DNA from: an uncultured Thermomicrobiales bacterium
Lineage (GTDB): Bacteria; Chloroflexota; Chloroflexia; Thermomicrobiales; UBA6265
Reading direction: 5' to 3'
Length of the DNA stretch: 5,749 nt
NCBI GenBank assembly: GCA_902806395.1
Contig: CADCWH010000247.1
Coordinates: forward strand, 1 to 5,749
Part shown: in pieces, positions 5,445 through 5,749 of the stretch
How the letters are laid out: every line of letters starts with the position of its first letter
How positions within the stretch are numbered: the first letter of the stretch is position 1
Notes under the pieces: generated by a model
What the model saw: only the letters and a program-made list of their open reading frames with translations
Told to the model about the DNA's origin: nothing
Database searches by the model: none
Program-made: the position numbers and the translations under genes

Positions 5445-5501
5445 ATCTAAACGCCGAGAGAGCCGGGGTGACCATCGCCCCAGCCCTCTCGGTGTTTAGA
5501 T
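5445..5501. terminator. Long inverted repeat between convergent genes, probable bidirectional terminator
   Basis: Arms ATCTAAACGCCGAGAG (5445-5460) and CTCTCGGTGTTTAGAT (5486-5501) pair over 16 positions with a single G-T pair. Inside, GGGGTG (5465-5470) and CGCCCC (5476-5481) form a second stem with a 5-nt loop. The two stems are separated by an AGCC on each side. It begins 19 nt after the lipid-kinase stop and lies 40 nt past the stop of the convergent gene, where a shared terminator is expected. Neither strand has a real T-tract after the stem, so it may act with a protein factor or protect 3' ends instead. Confidence 0.65.
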
Positions 5502-5541
5502 ATGTCCTGATCGGCGGCACTCTGCCCGGACCGGCACGGTC

Positions 5542-5749
5542 TTACGGAAGGGTCAACTGTTGTTGACCGGAACCCGGCATCACGAACTCCGGTGCACCGG
5601 TGTCGTGGTTGGTGATGTAGGTATTCGCGACATCCGTGGTGTAGATCGAGAACGGGATCGCGGAGAACCGCTCCGTCGCCTGACCCGCCGCCAGCGATCC
5701 CTCAAAGACGGTCTGGCCGTCGGCCACCACCGTCAGCCATCCGATGCCC
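5542..5749 (-). CDS. C-terminal fragment of a RodZ-like protein with a DUF4115-type domain (cut by right edge)
   Basis: The last 68 codons of a minus-strand gene that continues beyond the window, ending with TAA. The visible start GIGWLTVVADGQTVFEGSLA, followed by AGQATERFSAIPFSIYTTDV, matches the pattern of the DUF4115 domain at the periplasmic end of RodZ-type proteins. That pattern is a tryptophan, a short strand, D-G, V-F-x-G, then a Gly-x-x-x-x-F segment. RodZ normally has a cytoplasmic helix-turn-helix domain and one membrane helix and links MreB to wall synthesis. Those parts would lie outside the window and cannot be checked. The usual GNAG-like stretch is replaced by TTDVANTYITN, and the end is Gln-rich (GQQQLTLP). 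Another secreted beta-sandwich domain is possible. Internal GTG codons, such as the one at 5730, are not starts, because the frame stays open to the edge. Confidence 0.6.
   Translation of the reverse strand, partial: GIGWLTVVADGQTVFEGSLAAGQATERFSAIPFSIYTTDVANTYITNHDTGAPEFVMPGSGQQQLTLP

Noticed and set aside
1..5749. tRNA, rRNA, CRISPR array, insertion sequence or prophage content
   Set aside because: I saw no cloverleaf-like sequence, no regularly spaced repeats, no transposase or integrase motifs and no composition shift suggesting recent transfer.

Overview
High-GC bacterial chromosomal DNA with ordinary housekeeping content. No mobile element, CRISPR array, rRNA or tRNA is visible. The RpoB fragment (actinobacterial/Chloroflexota-type protrusion and lobe sequence), a DUF2085 membrane protein, fused CoaBC, frequent GTG starts and very high GC suggest a Terrabacteria-type organism. 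Chloroflexota is my first guess and Actinobacteriota my second; this is inference from remembered family resemblance, not a phylogeny.

Layout: positions 1-988 (minus) hold the first 329 codons of rpoB, cut by the left edge. Positions 989-1850 are an unusually long divergent control region. It contains a good sigma70-type promoter firing leftward (TTGACA, 17 bp, TATCTT), whose predicted transcript would carry a leader of about 570 nt before rpoB. That leader contains several hairpins, one resembling an attenuator and one right at the ribosome-binding region. A second promoter fires rightward (TTGCCG, 17 bp, TACACT), with a 7-bp inverted repeat bracketing its -10 box. Positions 1851-4028 (plus) form a compact three-gene unit: DUF2085 membrane protein, coaBC (coenzyme A synthesis) and a YggT-like small membrane protein. 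The first two genes are 4 nt apart and the second and third share an ATGA overlap, so co-transcription and translational coupling are likely. Positions 4208-4333 encode a 41-residue single-pass membrane peptide with a good ribosome-binding site. Positions 4499-5425 encode a diacylglycerol-kinase-family lipid kinase. A long, nearly perfect inverted repeat (5445-5501) separates it from a convergent minus-strand gene whose C-terminal 68 residues resemble the DUF4115 domain of RodZ; the rest lies beyond the right edge.

How they fit together: rpoB is core transcription. CoaBC makes 4'-phosphopantetheine for coenzyme A. DUF2085, the YggT-like protein, the 41-residue peptide, the lipid kinase and the RodZ-like protein are all membrane- or envelope-associated, but the sequence shows no shared pathway. 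I found no convincing new defence, toxin or mobile system. The points most worth checking are the long structured rpoB leader, the operator-like palindromes before the DUF2085-coaBC operon, the unannotated small membrane protein and the unknown role of DUF2085 coupled to coenzyme A synthesis.
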